The notes beneath the pieces were generated by a model. That model was not told the DNA's origin, did no database searches, and was given only the letters and a program-made list of their open reading frames with translations. Positions 5,223-6,909 of a stretch of DNA of 6,909 bases are shown here, piece by piece. The position numbers and the translations under genes are program-made. Source of the DNA: an uncultured Burkholderiales bacterium. GTDB taxonomy: Bacteria > Pseudomonadota > Gammaproteobacteria > Burkholderiales > Burkholderiaceae_C. The stretch is taken from positions 1 to 6,909 of the forward strand of contig CAIQIL010000536.1 in the NCBI GenBank assembly GCA_903871865.1. The letters are read 5' to 3'. Each line of letters opens with the position of its first letter. Position 1 is the first letter of the stretch.

Positions 5223-6050
5223 TCAGCCCAGCATCGACTCCAGCCCTTCCGACAGCTCGGCCAGGGGGGGCATCTCGGTCAGCAGGGTCTCGGGGTTCAA
5301 GCCCAGCTTCTTGCAGACGTCGGCGGGCACGGTGGCGGCCATCTCGGCGGCTTGCAGGCCGTTGTGCTCTGCACGGGCGCGCCAGGCCGCGATGTGGATC
5401 ACGGCGGCCACCGGGTCAAAGGGCTCGTGGGCCAGGGGCTCGGGGTAGTGGGCGATGGCCTGGGCGAAGCTCACGGGGAAGCGCCACTGGCGAGCCAGTT
5501 CGGCGCCGACGGCCGAGAAGTTGTAGCCGAAGGAGGTGGTCTCCATGTCCAGGCGGCGGGAGTCCAGCGGCGAGGCCAGCTTGTCCACCTGCAGCATCTG
5601 TTCGGGCATGGCGGCGTGCATCACCAATTGGCCAATGGCGTGCATCAAGGCCACAGTGAACGCCTGGTCGCCATTGACGCCGGTTTTCTTGGCCACCCAG
5701 CCGGCCACCGCCGCGGTGTGCAGGCTGTAGCGCCAGAACTTGCTCAGGTCCATGCCGGGCATGGATTTGTAGCCGCCGGTCAGGCCGGAGCTGATGACCA
5801 GCGTGCGCACGGTCACGAAGCCCAGCATGGACAGCGCCTCGTTGACGGTGCCGATGCTGCGCGACACATGGTAGTACGCCGAGTTGGCCAGGCGCAGCAG
5901 GCGGGCCGACAGCACCGGGTCCGCCGCCAGCTTCTTGGCAATGTCGTCGATGGAGACGTCCTGGTTGTTGAAGCTGTCGATCAGCTCATGGACGATTTTG
6001 GGGATGGCCGGCAGGGCCTGGGGTTGTTTGAACAGGGCTTCGAGCTGCAT
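5223..6050 (-). CDS. HDOD-domain protein (signalling/regulatory)
   Basis: The 275-residue protein is dominated by an HDOD domain: LPAIPKIVHELI near residues 13-24, DPVLSARLLRLANSAYY (44-60), FWRYSLHTA (105-113) and HAIGQLVM (137-144). HDOD domains are relatives of HD phosphohydrolases that usually lack the metal-binding HD pair; here HAIG replaces HDIG, so it is probably not an active phosphodiesterase and more likely a protein-interaction or signalling module. No GGDEF, EAL, receiver or membrane segment is attached. The start is ATG 6050, because GGAGG (complement of 6058-6062) lies 7 bases upstream and the homologous part begins there; an in-frame ATG at 6260 would add 70 residues unlike the domain. 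The gene converges on priA with a 15-base gap, so the transcripts may overlap. Its pathway is unknown. Confidence 0.88.
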   Translation of the reverse strand: MQLEALFKQPQALPAIPKIVHELIDSFNNQDVSIDDIAKKLAADPVLSARLLRLANSAYYHVSRSIGTVNEALSMLGFVTVRTLVISSGLTGGYKSMPGMDLSKFWRYSLHTAAVAGWVAKKTGVNGDQAFTVALMHAIGQLVMHAAMPEQMLQVDKLASPLDSRRLDMETTSFGYNFSAVGAELARQWRFPVSFAQAIAHYPEPLAHEPFDPVAAVIHIAAWRARAEHNGLQAAEMAATVPADVCKKLGLNPETLLTEMPPLAELSEGLESMLG

Positions 6051-6316
6051 GTGACGGCCTCCAATCCGATGCAAAGCAATTGAAACACCACCACGGCGCA
6101 GGCAGGCGCAGTTTGCGTGGCAGAGTGAACGTTCTTCGACCTGTTGGGTCTTGGCAAGAGCTTCGCCGATGCCGGACTTTTTTGACAGGTGGAAATGCAC
6201 GCCTGGAGCGTGTTTGTTGCACGCTTTTGCAGGCGAGTTGCCAGTGTTCACCTGGCGCACACTGAGCGAACATCACCAGGACATCGGGGGCATGGTGCAC
6301 CCACAGGAGGTGGCAG
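6051..6316. other. Divergent intergenic region
   Basis: This 266-base gap must hold promoters for the HDOD gene (-) and the exported protein (+). A possible + strand -35 is TTGCCA (6238-6243), but no good -10 follows at 15-18 bases. A 6-bp hairpin AGCGTG (6207-6212) / CACGCT (6220-6225) followed by T-residues, and two copies of TGCACGC (6196-6202, 6218-6224 region), could be a regulator site. No small gene is supported. Confidence 0.45.
6305..6310 (+). promoter_or_regulatory. Strong ribosome binding site of the exported protein
   Basis: AGGAGG lies 6 bases before ATG 6317 and fixes the start of a reading frame that has no stop within the window. Confidence 0.85.
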
Positions 6317-6909
6317 ATGAAGACATCCGTGGTCAAAGCATGGGCCGGCTTGACGGTGGCGTTGGTGAGTGGTCTGAGCGGGATGGCCCATGCCGGCCCG
6401 CGCGACGGACTGCCCCAGCGCAACTTGCTGGTCGAGTGGCGGGTGGGTGGCGAAGGCGCCAGCACGCAACGCCAGGCGGGCATCGAGGTGGGGCGCGTCA
6501 TCATCGACAGCCGCCGCGGCGTCATCGGGCAGGCGGGCATCACGGCGGGCACGGTGCGCACCGAGTCCCAGGGCAGCAGCGTCCAGCAGGTGATGGTGCT
6601 CAACGGCGGGCGGGCGCGCTTGTACATGGGTCGCACGCAATCGGTCACGGCCTGGCAGTTCGCCTTCAGCCCGAGGGCAGCACAGCCAGGACAGACCAGC
6701 TTCGGCGGATACGGACCCAGCGGTCAGGCTGGCAGCCCGGGCGTGACCGCCTTGCCCCAGACGTTCTGGATCGACGTTGGCCAGGGCATCCACGTGACGC
6801 CGCGTTGGTCGGGGGGGCGCGATGTGGTGGTGGACATCGAGGCGCAGTCGCGCCAGCCGGTGCAGCCCGGTTCGGCCTACGGTGGCCAGCTCGACCCCGA
6901 TGGCCAGAC
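6317..6909 (+). CDS. Exported protein of unknown function (3' end missing)
   Basis: The frame is open from ATG 6317 to the right edge, giving 197 residues with no stop. Residues 1-26 form a signal peptide: basic start (K2, K7), hydrophobic core and AHA cleavage motif before G27. The mature part contains a VEWRV segment, then alternating beta-like stretches (IEVGRVIID, VQQVMVLNGGRARLYM, TFWIDVGQGIHVTPRW, DVVVDIEAQ), a Gly/Ser/Pro/Gln-rich stretch (about residues 127-145) and no cysteine, which suggests a beta-rich periplasmic or outer-membrane protein. I do not recognise the family. Alternating strands with a VLNGG turn loosely recall secretin-like proteins, but no secretin signature is visible. 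It is divergent from the HDOD gene and has an excellent ribosome site. Confidence 0.85.
   Translation, partial: MKTSVVKAWAGLTVALVSGLSGMAHAGPRDGLPQRNLLVEWRVGGEGASTQRQAGIEVGRVIIDSRRGVIGQAGITAGTVRTESQGSSVQQVMVLNGGRARLYMGRTQSVTAWQFAFSPRAAQPGQTSFGGYGPSGQAGSPGVTALPQTFWIDVGQGIHVTPRWSGGRDVVVDIEAQSRQPVQPGSAYGGQLDPDGQ

Noticed and set aside
6051..6260. N-terminal extension of the HDOD protein from ATG 6260
   Set aside because: GGAGG sits 7 bases before ATG 6050, and the extension has basic, Cys-rich sequence unlike the domain.
1..6909. tRNA, rRNA, CRISPR arrays and insertion sequences
   Set aside because: No cloverleaf, rRNA-like stretch, regularly spaced repeat array or transposase frame with terminal repeats was seen.

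Overview
The window is GC-rich DNA (single coding lines reach about 75% G+C) with compact gene spacing, strong Shine-Dalgarno sites and proteins of proteobacterial type. The best guess is a betaproteobacterial chromosome, probably Burkholderiales/Comamonadaceae. That placement rests on the look of the proteins and codon use, not on a database search.

Layout, left to right. (1) 1-342 (+): C-terminal part of a small SET-domain protein, probably a lysine methyltransferase, cut by the left edge. (2) 505-1542 (+): a periplasmic putative solute-binding protein of the AdeT/DUF6091 type, preceded by a striking interrupted inverted repeat (437-476) and followed by a strong, probably bidirectional terminator (1584-1622). 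(3) 1667-1876 (-): a 69-residue protein of unknown function that converges on the same terminator. (4) 1877-3032: about 1.15 kb with no convincing gene, locally much lower in G+C, and dense in replication-initiation signals. (5) 3033-5207 (+): priA, the primosomal helicase. (6) 5223-6050 (-): an HDOD-domain protein converging on priA with a 15-base gap. (7) 6317-6909 (+): the start of an unrecognised exported protein running off the right edge; it has no stop inside the window and is easy to miss.

The most interesting part is region 4. It holds two perfect DnaA boxes (TTATCCACA), three one-mismatch boxes, two perfect IHF consensus sites and AT-rich TTGATT tracts. These signals form two similarly built modules, 2144-2383 and 2741-2982. 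In each the order is TTATCCCCA, then AAGTCATTGATT, then an identical 20-bp DnaA-box repeat, then an IHF site. The first three elements recur at exactly the same offset of 597 bp although the DNA between them is not alike; the IHF site recurs at 599 bp. Each module is about 240 bp, close to the length of E. coli oriC. Sampled base counts show C>G on the + strand in the + genes to the left and G>C to the right, even across the minus-strand HDOD gene, as expected at a replication origin. I infer a chromosomal origin, or less likely a DnaA-titration site, with a bipartite or duplicated architecture lying directly upstream of the replication-restart gene priA.

The other genes show no shared pathway. 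The SET, solute-binding and HDOD genes look like independent housekeeping or accessory units around the origin.
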